A stretch of 64,000 nt of DNA from assembly GCA_033857955.1 (NCBI GenBank), contig JAWVCW010000010.1:81260-145259 (forward strand). The letters run 5' to 3'. A model generated the notes under the pieces. The model was given only the letters and a program-made list of their open reading frames with translations, did no database searches and was not told where the DNA came from. Numbering within the stretch: position 1 is the first letter of the stretch; each line of letters opens with the position of its first letter. The position numbers and the translations under genes are program-made. Below, in pieces: positions 56,537-64,000 of the stretch. This DNA comes from Gaiellasilicea sp033857955 (GTDB lineage: Bacteria > Actinomycetota > Thermoleophilia > Gaiellales > Gaiellaceae).

Positions 56537-57835
56537 ATGAAGAAAGCAACATCGACGACCGCCGCCCTGGCCACCGTCGCGCTAGCTGTCGTCGCATTGG
56601 CCGCACTCGCGGCAGTCGTCGGCTCCGGTCCGAGCGCCGGCACCGCCTCGAGTCACCGTGAGGCGCCGCTGATCTCGGAGGATCCGAGCGCCGACAACAC
56701 GGATCTCTATGCGTTCCGGAGCCCGGACAAGCCGGACTCCGTGACGATCGTGTCCAACTGGATCCCGGGAGAGGATCCCGCGGCCGGCCCGAACTACTAC
56801 ACGTTCTCGCCGAACGCGAAGTACAAGATCAACATCGACCGGACGGGCGACGCGCGGCCGGACATCGTCTACGAGTTCCGCTTCGGCCGCACGGCCGGGC
56901 CGGCGTTCCTCGGCAACACCGTCCAGAGCTGGTCGATGTGGCGGAACAAGAGCCTCTTCGCACGCGGGAAGACGCCGCCGAACAACATCGGTCCTCGCTC
57001 GACACCGAACTACGGGAGCCTCGCGGAGAAGTCGGTCGTCAGGAAGGACGGCGTGTCGATCTTCGCCGGCCAGCGGGACGACGCGTTCTACGGCGACGTC
57101 GGGGCGATCTTCGACCTCGTCGGCTTCCGCAAGGGCACGGGCAACGCCGGCGGCGGCAAGGACTTCTTCGCCGGCTACGGCGTGCACGCGATCGTCCTGC
57201 AGATTCCGATCTCGGAGCTGAAGGCGAAGAACAGCACGATCGGCGTCTGGGCCTCGACCGAGCGCCCGAACATCACCGTCGGCGGCAAGCTCCGCCGCGG
57301 CTGGACGCAGGTGTCCCGGCTCGGCAACCCGCTCGTCAACGAGGTCGTCGTGCCGACGCCCTTCAAGGACGCGTGGAACCGCTCCGCGCCCGTGAACGAC
57401 AAGCAGTACGCGGGCCCGGTCGTCAAGCCGATCCTCGCCAAGCTGATGAACGACCTCTACAAGTTGAACGCGCCGGAGGACAACCGAGACGACCTCGTCG
57501 CCGTGTTCGGCACGGGCGTCAAGGGTCTCAACTTCACCGGCACCACGGTCGCGGACATGCTCAGGCTGAACTACTCGATCCCGGTCACGCAGCCTGGAAA
57601 GGTCAGCCGCCTGGGCGTGATCGGCGGCGACAACGGCGGCTTCCCGAACGGCCGCCGGCTCGGCGACGACGTGATCGACATCGCGGAGCAGGTCATGGCC
57701 GGCTTCCTCAAGGGGAACAAGGTCCCGCTCGGCGACGGCGTCAACGCCGGCGACGTCGCGGTGCTCGACTCGTTCCCGTACGAGGCCGACCCGCCGCAGG
57801 GGTTCGCCAACTCGAAGGGCCTTCAGAAGCCCTGA
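56537..57835 (+). CDS. Secreted DUF4331 protein
   Basis: 432 aa, ATG 56537, ribosome site GGAGCGTGGA. Signal segment (about 7-30). The mature start ASSHREAPLISEDPSADNTD with YAFRSPDKPDSVTIV and PNYYTFSPNAKYKINID are DUF4331 hallmarks. The domain has no known biochemical function, but it is often clustered with TPR proteins and metal transport genes. First gene of a four-gene cluster, divergent from an ECF sigma factor. Confidence 0.9.
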   Translation: MKKATSTTAALATVALAVVALAALAAVVGSGPSAGTASSHREAPLISEDPSADNTDLYAFRSPDKPDSVTIVSNWIPGEDPAAGPNYYTFSPNAKYKINIDRTGDARPDIVYEFRFGRTAGPAFLGNTVQSWSMWRNKSLFARGKTPPNNIGPRSTPNYGSLAEKSVVRKDGVSIFAGQRDDAFYGDVGAIFDLVGFRKGTGNAGGGKDFFAGYGVHAIVLQIPISELKAKNSTIGVWASTERPNITVGGKLRRGWTQVSRLGNPLVNEVVVPTPFKDAWNRSAPVNDKQYAGPVVKPILAKLMNDLYKLNAPEDNRDDLVAVFGTGVKGLNFTGTTVADMLRLNYSIPVTQPGKVSRLGVIGGDNGGFPNGRRLGDDVIDIAEQVMAGFLKGNKVPLGDGVNAGDVAVLDSFPYEADPPQGFANSKGLQKP

Positions 57836-57887
57836 CCGGAGCGGGGGAGGGTCTGCGCGAGCAGGCCCTCCCGCACCGGACGCCACC

Positions 57888-59192
57888 ATGAAATCGCTCG
57901 TCACCGCAACCGTGATCGTTGCTCTCGCGCTGGGCCTCCTGCTGGGCGGCGTCGCCCGCGAGTCGCGCTCGGCGACGGCTGCTGGACCGGCACCGGTCGA
58001 GGCCGAGGCGCTCCGCGCCGGCTTCGCGCCGGGCGACACGCAGGCGCTCATCCTGCGCTTTCAGGCTGACGTCGCGGCCCGCCCGGCCAACGCTCACTCG
58101 GCCGCGCTGCTTGGGCTCGCGTACGCACAGCGCGCCCGTGAGACCGGCGACACGGCGTATGTCGCCCGCGCCGACCGCGCCCTGCGGCGGGCCGTGAGGC
58201 TCGAGCCGCAGAACCTCGAGGCGCTGACCGGCCTCGGCGGCGTCGCGCTCACCCGTCACCGCTTCCGCGACGCGCTCGCGCTCGCGCGCCGCGCACGTGC
58301 AGTGGCGCCCGAAGCCGCCGCGCCCCACGGAGTCCTCGGCGACGCGCTGCTCGAGCTCGGCCGCTACCGCGCCGCGTTCGCGGCCTTCGACCGGATGGCT
58401 GCGCTGAAGCCCAATACCTCGTCGTATGCACGTGTCTCGTACGCACGCGAGCTCCGCGGCGATGTCGCCGGAGCGATCGACGCGATGGAGCTCGCCCTGG
58501 ACGCCGCAGCCGGCCGTCCGGAGGCCTACGCCTGGACTGCGGTGGAGCTCGGGAAGCTGCACTGGTCGGCAGGCCGTCCCGCGCGCGCCGCGTCCTTTTA
58601 CCGGCTCGCGCTCGCCGCCCGTCCCGGCTTCGCACCGGCGCTCGACTCGCTCGCGCGGGTCGAGGCGACGCGCGGCAAGCTCGGGCGCGCTGTCGCACTG
58701 GAGCGGCGAGCCGTCGAAGCGGTCCCGCTCCCCGGCTATGTCGTGCAGCTCGGCGACCTCCTGGCAGCCATCGGCCGGAAGCGGCAGGCGCGCGCGCAGT
58801 ACGGCCTCGTCGCCGTGATCGAGAAGCTCCAGGTGGCGAACGGCTCCCGGGTCGACCTCGAGTCCGCGCTCTATCGCACCGACCGTGGCATCCGTCTCAC
58901 CGAGACGCTCGAGCTTGCTCGCCGCGCCCGTGCCGACCGGCCCTCGATCGCCGGCGACGACGTGCTCGCCTGGGCACTCGCCCGGAACGGCCGCTGCTCG
59001 GAAGCGCGCTCGTACTCTCAACGGTCGCTGCGGCTCGGCACCCGCGATGCCTCGCTCTTCTTCCATCGCGGCATGATCGAGCGCTGCCTCGGCCGGGACG
59101 TCGACGCGCGGCGCTGGTTCCGACTCGCGCTCGACACGAATCCGCACTTCTCGCTCCTCTGGAGCCCGACCGCACGGAGGTACGCGTCATGA
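57888..59192 (+). CDS. Anchored TPR protein (434 aa)
   Basis: N-terminal export or anchor segment (SLVTATVIVALALGLLLGG). TPR units follow from about 75 (NAHSAALLGLAYAQRARET, ARADRALRRAVRLEPQNLEAL, RHRFRDALALARRARAVAPE, GRYRAAFAAFDRMAALKPNT, GDVAGAIDAMELALDAAAGRPEAY). It overlaps the next gene by 4 bases (ATGA). An extracytoplasmic scaffold for the DUF4331 protein or transporter is inferred. Confidence 0.85.
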   Translation: MKSLVTATVIVALALGLLLGGVARESRSATAAGPAPVEAEALRAGFAPGDTQALILRFQADVAARPANAHSAALLGLAYAQRARETGDTAYVARADRALRRAVRLEPQNLEALTGLGGVALTRHRFRDALALARRARAVAPEAAAPHGVLGDALLELGRYRAAFAAFDRMAALKPNTSSYARVSYARELRGDVAGAIDAMELALDAAAGRPEAYAWTAVELGKLHWSAGRPARAASFYRLALAARPGFAPALDSLARVEATRGKLGRAVALERRAVEAVPLPGYVVQLGDLLAAIGRKRQARAQYGLVAVIEKLQVANGSRVDLESALYRTDRGIRLTETLELARRARADRPSIAGDDVLAWALARNGRCSEARSYSQRSLRLGTRDASLFFHRGMIERCLGRDVDARRWFRLALDTNPHFSLLWSPTARRYAS

Positions 59193-60511
59193 AGCGTCTA
59201 CTCGTCGCCCTCGCCCTCCTGGCCGCGCTCGTCGCGCCCGCGTCGGCGCTCGCGCACCCGCTCGGCAACTTCACCGTCAACCGGCAGACGACGCTCGAGC
59301 TCTCGGGCGGCAGCATCTACGTCCACTACGCGCTCGACCTGGCGGAGATCCCCACGTTCCAGCTCGGCAAGCAGGTTCGTGGAGCCGCCTTCGCGCGAGA
59401 GGCCGGTCGGAACCTCGAGCTGAAGATCGACGGCCGGCGGACCGATCTGCGGCTACTCGAACGCCGCGTCGTGACGCGGCCCGGCGCCGGCGGTCTGGCG
59501 ACGCTGCGCTTCGACGCCGTCTACGCCGCAGCCGGCAGCGGCTCTCGGCTCACGTTCCGCGATCACAACTTCTCTTCGCGCATCGGCTGGCGCGAGGTCG
59601 TCGTCCGCGCCGAGGAGGGAGCCGAGCTCCGCTCCGCAAGCGTTCCCGCCGAGAGCCGCAGCCACGACTTGCGCGCATACCCGAACGACCTGCTCCGCTC
59701 GCCGCTCGACGTGACATCGGCCACCGCATCCTTCACCCTCGGCGACGGCTCCGGCGCGCCGCCGCAGCTCCGAGGCGGCGCCGCGGCCAGTCACGCGAAG
59801 GGCGGCTTCGAGTCGCTCGTGTCGCGCGGCGACCTCTCGCTGGGCGTGATCCTCCTCTCGCTCGCGATCGCGGCCTTCTGGGGTGCGGCCCACGCGCTCA
59901 CGCCGGGCCACGGCAAGGCGATCGTCGCCGGCTACCTCGTGGGGACGAAGGGCAGGCCGATCGACGCCGTGCTGCTCGGCGGCATCGTCACGATCACGCA
60001 CACGATCGGGGTCTTCGCGCTCGGCTTCGTGACGCTGCTCCTATCGCAATTCATCGTCCCGGAGACGCTCTATCCCTGGCTGACGCTGGCCTCCGGCCTG
60101 CTTGTCGTCGGCGTGGGCGCGTCCGTCCTCGTCTCCCGAGCGCGCCGCCGCGGTCACGTTCACGATCATCACCACGGCCACGAGCACAGCCACCATCACC
60201 ACGACAGGCGCGGGCTGCTCGGCGTCGGGGTCGCCGCCGGGCTTCTGCCCTGCCCGTCGGCGCTCGTCGTCCTGCTGAGCGCGATCGCACTGCATCGGAT
60301 CGGCTTCGGCCTCGCGCTGATCGTCGCCTTCAGCCTCGGCCTCGCGGCCACGATCACCTCGATCGGGCTCGTCGCCGTCCTCGCGAAGCGGGCGTTCAGC
60401 CGCATCTCGCTCGACGGTCCGTTGATTCGACTGCTTCCCGCCGCGAGCGCGCTCGTGATCCTCGCGGTCGGGGTCGCCATCACCGTCAAGTCTCTTCCGG
60501 GGGTGCTCTAG
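59189..60511 (+). CDS. NicO/RcnA-like nickel/cobalt transporter with periplasmic domain
   Basis: 440 aa. Signal peptide (MKRLLVALALLAALVAPASA), a beta-rich extracytoplasmic domain (about 22-205), then six to seven helices with AHALTPGHGKAIVAGYLVG (NicO motif) and a His-rich loop (HHHGHEHSHHHH), the usual cytosolic metal-binding loop in such exporters. Metal export or delivery; direction is inferred from similarity to RcnA. Followed after 2 bases by a second transporter-like gene. Confidence 0.88.
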   Translation: MKRLLVALALLAALVAPASALAHPLGNFTVNRQTTLELSGGSIYVHYALDLAEIPTFQLGKQVRGAAFAREAGRNLELKIDGRRTDLRLLERRVVTRPGAGGLATLRFDAVYAAAGSGSRLTFRDHNFSSRIGWREVVVRAEEGAELRSASVPAESRSHDLRAYPNDLLRSPLDVTSATASFTLGDGSGAPPQLRGGAAASHAKGGFESLVSRGDLSLGVILLSLAIAAFWGAAHALTPGHGKAIVAGYLVGTKGRPIDAVLLGGIVTITHTIGVFALGFVTLLLSQFIVPETLYPWLTLASGLLVVGVGASVLVSRARRRGHVHDHHHGHEHSHHHHDRRGLLGVGVAAGLLPCPSALVVLLSAIALHRIGFGLALIVAFSLGLAATITSIGLVAVLAKRAFSRISLDGPLIRLLPAASALVILAVGVAITVKSLPGVL

Positions 60512-60513
60512 CC

Positions 60514-61221
60514 ATGTTCGGTCTCGACGACCACATCGCGGCGATGTCGAACGGCGGCTCGGTTCTCGTCATCCTCGTCGTTGCCGCGCTGCTTGGGTTG
60601 CGGCACGCCACGGACCCCGATCACATCGCCGCAGTCACCGCGCTCGTCGCCTCCGGGCAGGAACGCGCCCGGCGCCGCGCAGCCGAGCTCGGCGCCTTCT
60701 GGGGTCTCGGCCACGCCCTCACGCTCGTCGTGTTCGGGCTGCCGATCGTGCTCTTCGAGGCGTATCTGCCGGCGCGCCTCCAGCAGGGCGCGGAGACCGC
60801 GGTCGCCACGCTGATCGTCTTTCTCGCCCTTCGGCTTCTGATCCGCTGGCGCAGCGGGTTCTTCCACCTTCACGCGCACTCGCACGGCCCCGAGGGCGAG
60901 GGGCACCGCCACACGGTGCGGACGCCGCTCGGCGCTTTCGGCATCGGACTCGTGCACGGCATGGGGGGCAGCGCCGGCGTCGGCGTCCTTTTGCTTGCGG
61001 CGATCCCGTCGAAGCCTCTCGCGGCGGCCTCGTTGCTCATCCTCGCCGTCTTCACCGCCGTCTCGATGACCGCTCTCACCACCGGGTTCGGAGCGACGCT
61101 GGGAAGTGCTCGGGTCCGGCGTTCGTACGCGGTCGCCGTGCCGGCGGTCGGCACGATGAGCCTTGCGTTCGGCTTCTGGTACGCCGCGGCGGTGTGGAGC
61201 CTGATGCCGTACCCCTTCTAG
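60514..61221 (+). CDS. NiCoT/NicO-like nickel-cobalt transporter
   Basis: 235 aa, about six helices. LGLRHATDPDHIAAVTALVA carries the HX4DH signature of NiCoT permeases; a second histidine-rich stretch (HLHAHSHGPEGEGHRH) lies mid-protein. GIGLVHGMGGSAGVGVLLLA is a second conserved helix. Two metal transporters in tandem after DUF4331-TPR suggest a metal-related module. Confidence 0.85.
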   Translation: MFGLDDHIAAMSNGGSVLVILVVAALLGLRHATDPDHIAAVTALVASGQERARRRAAELGAFWGLGHALTLVVFGLPIVLFEAYLPARLQQGAETAVATLIVFLALRLLIRWRSGFFHLHAHSHGPEGEGHRHTVRTPLGAFGIGLVHGMGGSAGVGVLLLAAIPSKPLAAASLLILAVFTAVSMTALTTGFGATLGSARVRRSYAVAVPAVGTMSLAFGFWYAAAVWSLMPYPF

Positions 61222-61238
61222 ACCGATAGATTCGCCGG

Positions 61239-62312
61239 ATGAACGACCCGCTCACCGTCTCCGACTACGAGCGGCTTGCCGAGGGGGTCCTCGAGGAAGG
61301 TGCGCTCGGGTACTTCGCCGGCGGCGCCTGCGACGAGCGGACGCTGCGCGAGAACGTCGAGGCCTGGCGCCGGTACCGGCTGCGGCCGCGTGTCCTCGTC
61401 GACGTCGACGGGACGACGACGGCGACAACGGTTCTCGGGACGCAGGTCTCGATGCCGGTGCTCGTCGCGCCCACTGCCTTTCACCGGATGGCTCATCCGG
61501 ACGGGGAGGCGGCGACCGCGCGGGCGGCCGCCGCGGCAGGGACGATCATGTGCCTCTCGACGATCGCGACGTCGACGCCGGCGGACGTCGCGGCCGCGGC
61601 ACCCGGAGCCCCACGCTGGTTTCAGCTCTACGTGTTCCGCGACCGCGGCGTCACGAATTCGCTCATCGATCAGGCGGTCGAGTCGGGCTACGGGGCAATC
61701 GTGCTCACGGTCGACGCGCCTCGCCTCGGCCGCCGCGAGCGGGATCTCCGCACCGGTTTCCGGGTGCCCGACGACGTGCTCGTCCCGAGCGTGGCCGCAG
61801 CGGCCGGCGGCTGGACCGGGGCGACGCCGCTCGACGTGCTCTCGTGGATCGATCCGACACTCAGCTGGCGAGATCTCGAGCGGCTCGTGGCCGAGTCGCC
61901 GCTGCCCGTCATCGTGAAGGGGATCCAGACCGGGGAGGACGCTGCGCTCGCGTGCGAGCACGGCGCCGCGGCGATCGTCGTCTCGAACCACGGCGGCCGG
62001 CAACTCGACGGCGTCGCGCCCACTGCCGAGCTGCTGCCCGAGGCAGTCGACGCGGTGGGCGGGCGGATCGAGGTGCTCGTCGACGGGGGGATCCGGCGCG
62101 GCAGCGATGTGGTCACCGCACTCGCGCTCGGCGCCAGAGCGGTCCTCGTCGGCCGCCCCGTCCTCTGGGGGCTGGCCCATGCGGGTGAGCAGGGGGCGCG
62201 CCAGGTGCTCGAGCTGCTCCGCGACGAGACCGAGCTCGCGCTCGCACTCTGCGGCTGCACGTCTCCGGAGGCGGTCACCGAGGCGCACGTCCGTAGAATC
62301 GGCGGCCCGTGA
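61239..62312 (+). CDS. FMN-dependent alpha-hydroxy acid oxidase/dehydrogenase
   Basis: 357 aa, TAGATT at 61227-61232 then ATG. TIM barrel of the lactate oxidase/glycolate oxidase family: YERLAEGVLEEGALGYFAGGA, PVLVAPTAFHRMAHPDGE, PVIVKGIQTGEDA and active-site SNHGGRQLDGV with the catalytic His, then VLVDGGIRRGSDVVTALALGA. Oxidises an L-2-hydroxyacid, substrate unknown. The last 4 bases overlap the tyrS start (GTGA). Confidence 0.92.
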   Translation: MNDPLTVSDYERLAEGVLEEGALGYFAGGACDERTLRENVEAWRRYRLRPRVLVDVDGTTTATTVLGTQVSMPVLVAPTAFHRMAHPDGEAATARAAAAAGTIMCLSTIATSTPADVAAAAPGAPRWFQLYVFRDRGVTNSLIDQAVESGYGAIVLTVDAPRLGRRERDLRTGFRVPDDVLVPSVAAAAGGWTGATPLDVLSWIDPTLSWRDLERLVAESPLPVIVKGIQTGEDAALACEHGAAAIVVSNHGGRQLDGVAPTAELLPEAVDAVGGRIEVLVDGGIRRGSDVVTALALGARAVLVGRPVLWGLAHAGEQGARQVLELLRDETELALALCGCTSPEAVTEAHVRRIGGP

Positions 62313-63454
62313 GCGTCGCCGACCTCACCCGCAACGCGGTCGACGTCCTGCCCAAGGGAGGCCTCGAGGAGAAGCTGAAGCTCGGCCGGCCGCTGCGCGT
62401 GAAGCTCGGTATCGACGTCACTTCGCCCGACCTTCACGTCGGCCGCGGCATTCCGCTCCAGCGGATGCGCGCCTTCCAGGACGCTGGTCATCTCGGCGTC
62501 TTCATCGTCGGCGACTACACAACGCGCATCGGCGACCCGTCCGGGCGCTCGGCCGAGCGGCCGATCCTGTCGCCCGAGGAGATCGACGCGAACGCGAAGA
62601 CCTACGTGGAGCAGGCCTTCACGATCGTCGACCCGGAGAAGACCGAGGTTCGCTTCAACAGCGAATGGCTCAGCGGCCTCGACTTCGCCGACGTCATCCG
62701 GCTGACGCGAACAACGACTGTCGCGCAGATCCTCGAGCGGGACGACTTCTCGAAGCGCATGGCCGCACGGGAGCCGATCTCGGTCTCTGAACTGCTCTAC
62801 CCGTTGATGCAGGCCTACGACTCGGTGGCGATCAAGGCCGACGTCGAGCTCGGCGGTACCGATCAGCTCTACAACCTCCTCGCCGGGCGCGAGGTGATGC
62901 AGGCCTACGGTCTCGAGCCGCAGGTCGTGCTGACGACTCCGCTCCTCCTCTCCTGGGACGGCGAGAAGATGAGCTCGTCGCTCGGCAACAACATTCCGCT
63001 GACCGCGCCGCCAGAAGAGCAGTTCGGCCGCACGATGCGGATTCCGGACTCGCAGCTTCCGGAGTGGTACCGGCTCGTGCTCGAGCGACCCGTGCCTGAC
63101 GGGGAGCCGATGGACGCCAAGCTCGCGCTCGCACGCGCGATTGCGGCCCGCTCGCACGGGGAGGAGGCCGCTGTGAGGGCTGAGGAGCATTTCACTCGGG
63201 TCGTGCGGGAAGGCCAGGCACCCGAGGATGTCCCCGACGTGCCACTGCCGGAGGGCGATCCGGTCCACCTGCCGGCGTTGCTGGCGGCCGCGTTCGGCCT
63301 CTCGACGAGCGAGGCTCGGCGGCTGATCGGCCAGGGCGGCGTGAAGGTCGACGGTGCGGCCGTCACGGAGCTGGACGTCCCGCGCGGACAGCTCGTCGAC
63401 GCGACCGTCCAGGCAGGCAAGCGGCGCTTTGCCAAAATGCGCGACAACGGTTGA
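62309..63454 (+). CDS. tyrS: Tyrosyl-tRNA synthetase
   Basis: 381 aa from GTG 62309; TAGAAT at 62294-62299, inside the upstream gene, suggests its own promoter. Class Ic: HIGH-like DLHVGRGIPL, tyrosine binding YDSVAIKADVELGGTDQLYNLL and KMSSS motif (GEKMSSSLGN). C-terminal S4-type RNA-binding domain (SEARRLIGQGGVKVDGAAVTE). Charges tRNA(Tyr). Its stop codon sits in the rrn promoter. Confidence 0.96.
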   Translation: MSVADLTRNAVDVLPKGGLEEKLKLGRPLRVKLGIDVTSPDLHVGRGIPLQRMRAFQDAGHLGVFIVGDYTTRIGDPSGRSAERPILSPEEIDANAKTYVEQAFTIVDPEKTEVRFNSEWLSGLDFADVIRLTRTTTVAQILERDDFSKRMAAREPISVSELLYPLMQAYDSVAIKADVELGGTDQLYNLLAGREVMQAYGLEPQVVLTTPLLLSWDGEKMSSSLGNNIPLTAPPEEQFGRTMRIPDSQLPEWYRLVLERPVPDGEPMDAKLALARAIAARSHGEEAAVRAEEHFTRVVREGQAPEDVPDVPLPEGDPVHLPALLAAAFGLSTSEARRLIGQGGVKVDGAAVTELDVPRGQLVDATVQAGKRRFAKMRDNG

Positions 63455-63478
63455 CGGAGCCCTCTTCTTTGCTACTGT
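63451..63478 (+). promoter_or_regulatory. Candidate rrn promoter P1
   Basis: TTGACG (63451-63456), 16-base spacer, TACTGT (63473-63478). The -35 overlaps the tyrS stop codon. This is the best -35/-10 pair in the window. A second hexamer, TACGAT near 63559, may be another start. Confidence 0.6.
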
Positions 63479-63583
63479 TCATCGGCTGCCCGTAAGGGTC
63501 GGTGGAGCAAAGTCCCTGTCCCGCGACGAACCGGAGCGTCTCCAAGCCTCGATCGGATACGATCAGCAGCACAAGCTTTGGAG

Positions 63584-63612
63584 GCCTCTGGCGCGTGCCG
63601 GAGGCTTTTTTT
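63584..63612 (+). terminator. Strong intrinsic terminator in the rrn leader
   Basis: GCCTCTGGC, loop GCGT, GCCGGAGGC (one G-U pair), then seven Ts (63606-63612). Confidence 0.85.
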
Positions 63613-63636
63613 CGCCGCCGCTTCCAGAGTGGCACT

Positions 63637-63655
63637 GGTCTTTGAAAACTCAACA
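63637..63655 (+). promoter_or_regulatory. boxA-like antitermination site
   Basis: TGGTCTTTGAAAACTCAAC resembles the boxA element (GCTCTTT-AA) that recruits NusB/NusE in rRNA operons. Confidence 0.6.
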
Positions 63656-63874
63656 GCGTGCGTTTACGTCGAGACCTCATCCTCTCGCCGGCTTTTGCCT
63701 TCAACGGCGTGGCCTGTGAGATGGGGTGAGGCTTCAACTAAAACCCGTCGACCCTCCGCTACCTCGGTAGCGGTGCGGAAGACACTTTGAGCTCAAGCTC
63801 GAAGCGAAAGATTGCCCGCAGTCGTTCCACAGGCTGCACAGCGCTTCCAGAGGCTGCTACAGGGCAACCAATCC

Positions 63875-64000
<126 letters not shown>

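Larger units (their letters stand above)
63455..63874 (+). other. rrn leader region, non-coding
   Basis: The 420 bases between tyrS and 16S hold the promoter, a terminator at 63584-63612, a boxA-like site at 63637-63655 and further dyads. No ORF is convincing. Confidence 0.75.

Noticed and set aside
63500..63612. T-box leader
   Set aside because: AGGGT and GGTGGA are near each other but the AGGGTGGNACCGCG motif is absent, and it lies after tyrS rather than before it.

Overview
The window is 64 kb of high-GC bacterial chromosome, coding on both strands with short intergenic gaps. The gene families (WhiG/FliA-type sigma factor, RskA-type anti-sigma factor, PASTA-containing class A PBP, Rpf/transglycosylase-like protein, GatCAB, DUF4331), the many GTG/TTG starts and the 5' end of a 16S rRNA at the right edge all point to an actinobacterium. 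The 16S start and the small zinc-ribbon families look most like Thermoleophilia/Gaiellales. That placement is inference; the full 16S lies outside the window. There is no phage, IS element, integrase or CRISPR array.

Layout. 1-12.2 kb: edge-truncated methylcrotonyl-CoA carboxylase beta subunit, HD-GYP protein, PAP2 phosphatase, several small zinc-ribbon or membrane proteins, tRNA-Trp, sigma factor, a divergent EF-G paralogue, LysE-type exporter and an aldehyde dehydrogenase. 12.2-16.8 kb: a palindrome pair, RNase HI, tRNA-Gly, three unfamiliar proteins including a secreted HExxH protein, and a Vps62-like membrane protein. 16.8-25.7 kb: a membrane-anchored LacI-type HTH protein, a PAS-GAF-PAS hybrid histidine kinase, a GspE/PilB ATPase, a secreted protein, then an all-TPR protein, a 31-residue peptide gene and a secreted trypsin-like protease in a row. 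25.7-34.9 kb: tRNA-Cys, subtilase, secreted and lipoprotein genes, a frameshifted membrane gene, a hotdog thioesterase, a di-iron ferritin-like protein, HMG-CoA reductase, FolD and a cold-shock protein. 35-41.1 kb: gatC-gatA-gatB followed by an NMO-like flavoprotein, a cupredoxin-like protein and membrane proteins. 41.1-54.9 kb: Rpf-like protein, a second palindrome pair, class V aminotransferase-serA-ICMT, YbaK, ilvE-degT and following genes, AAG glycosylase, PBP1 and RecQ. 55-61.2 kb: an ECF sigma/anti-sigma pair divergent from DUF4331-TPR-NicO-NiCoT. 61.2-64 kb: an FMN hydroxyacid oxidase, tyrS and the leader and start of an rrn operon.

Gene expression signals fall into two classes. About 19 housekeeping genes and two tRNAs have a TAnnnT hexamer ending 5-10 bases before the start codon (or tRNA 5' end), which suggests leaderless transcripts. 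Small and secreted proteins instead carry strong Shine-Dalgarno sequences. Several operon joints are 4-base overlaps (ATGA, GTGA), and two appear to be CTGA, implying CTG starts for serA and for a membrane protein.

The items I consider most worth pursuing are: the TPR protein/short peptide/secreted protease set, which resembles an RRNPP-style peptide signalling arrangement; paired copies of a 19-bp perfect palindrome at two loci 30 kb apart; a low-GC patch inside HMG-CoA reductase with two interleaved inverted repeats; the HMGR/folD bidirectional promoter; and an rrn leader in which a strong terminator precedes boxA.
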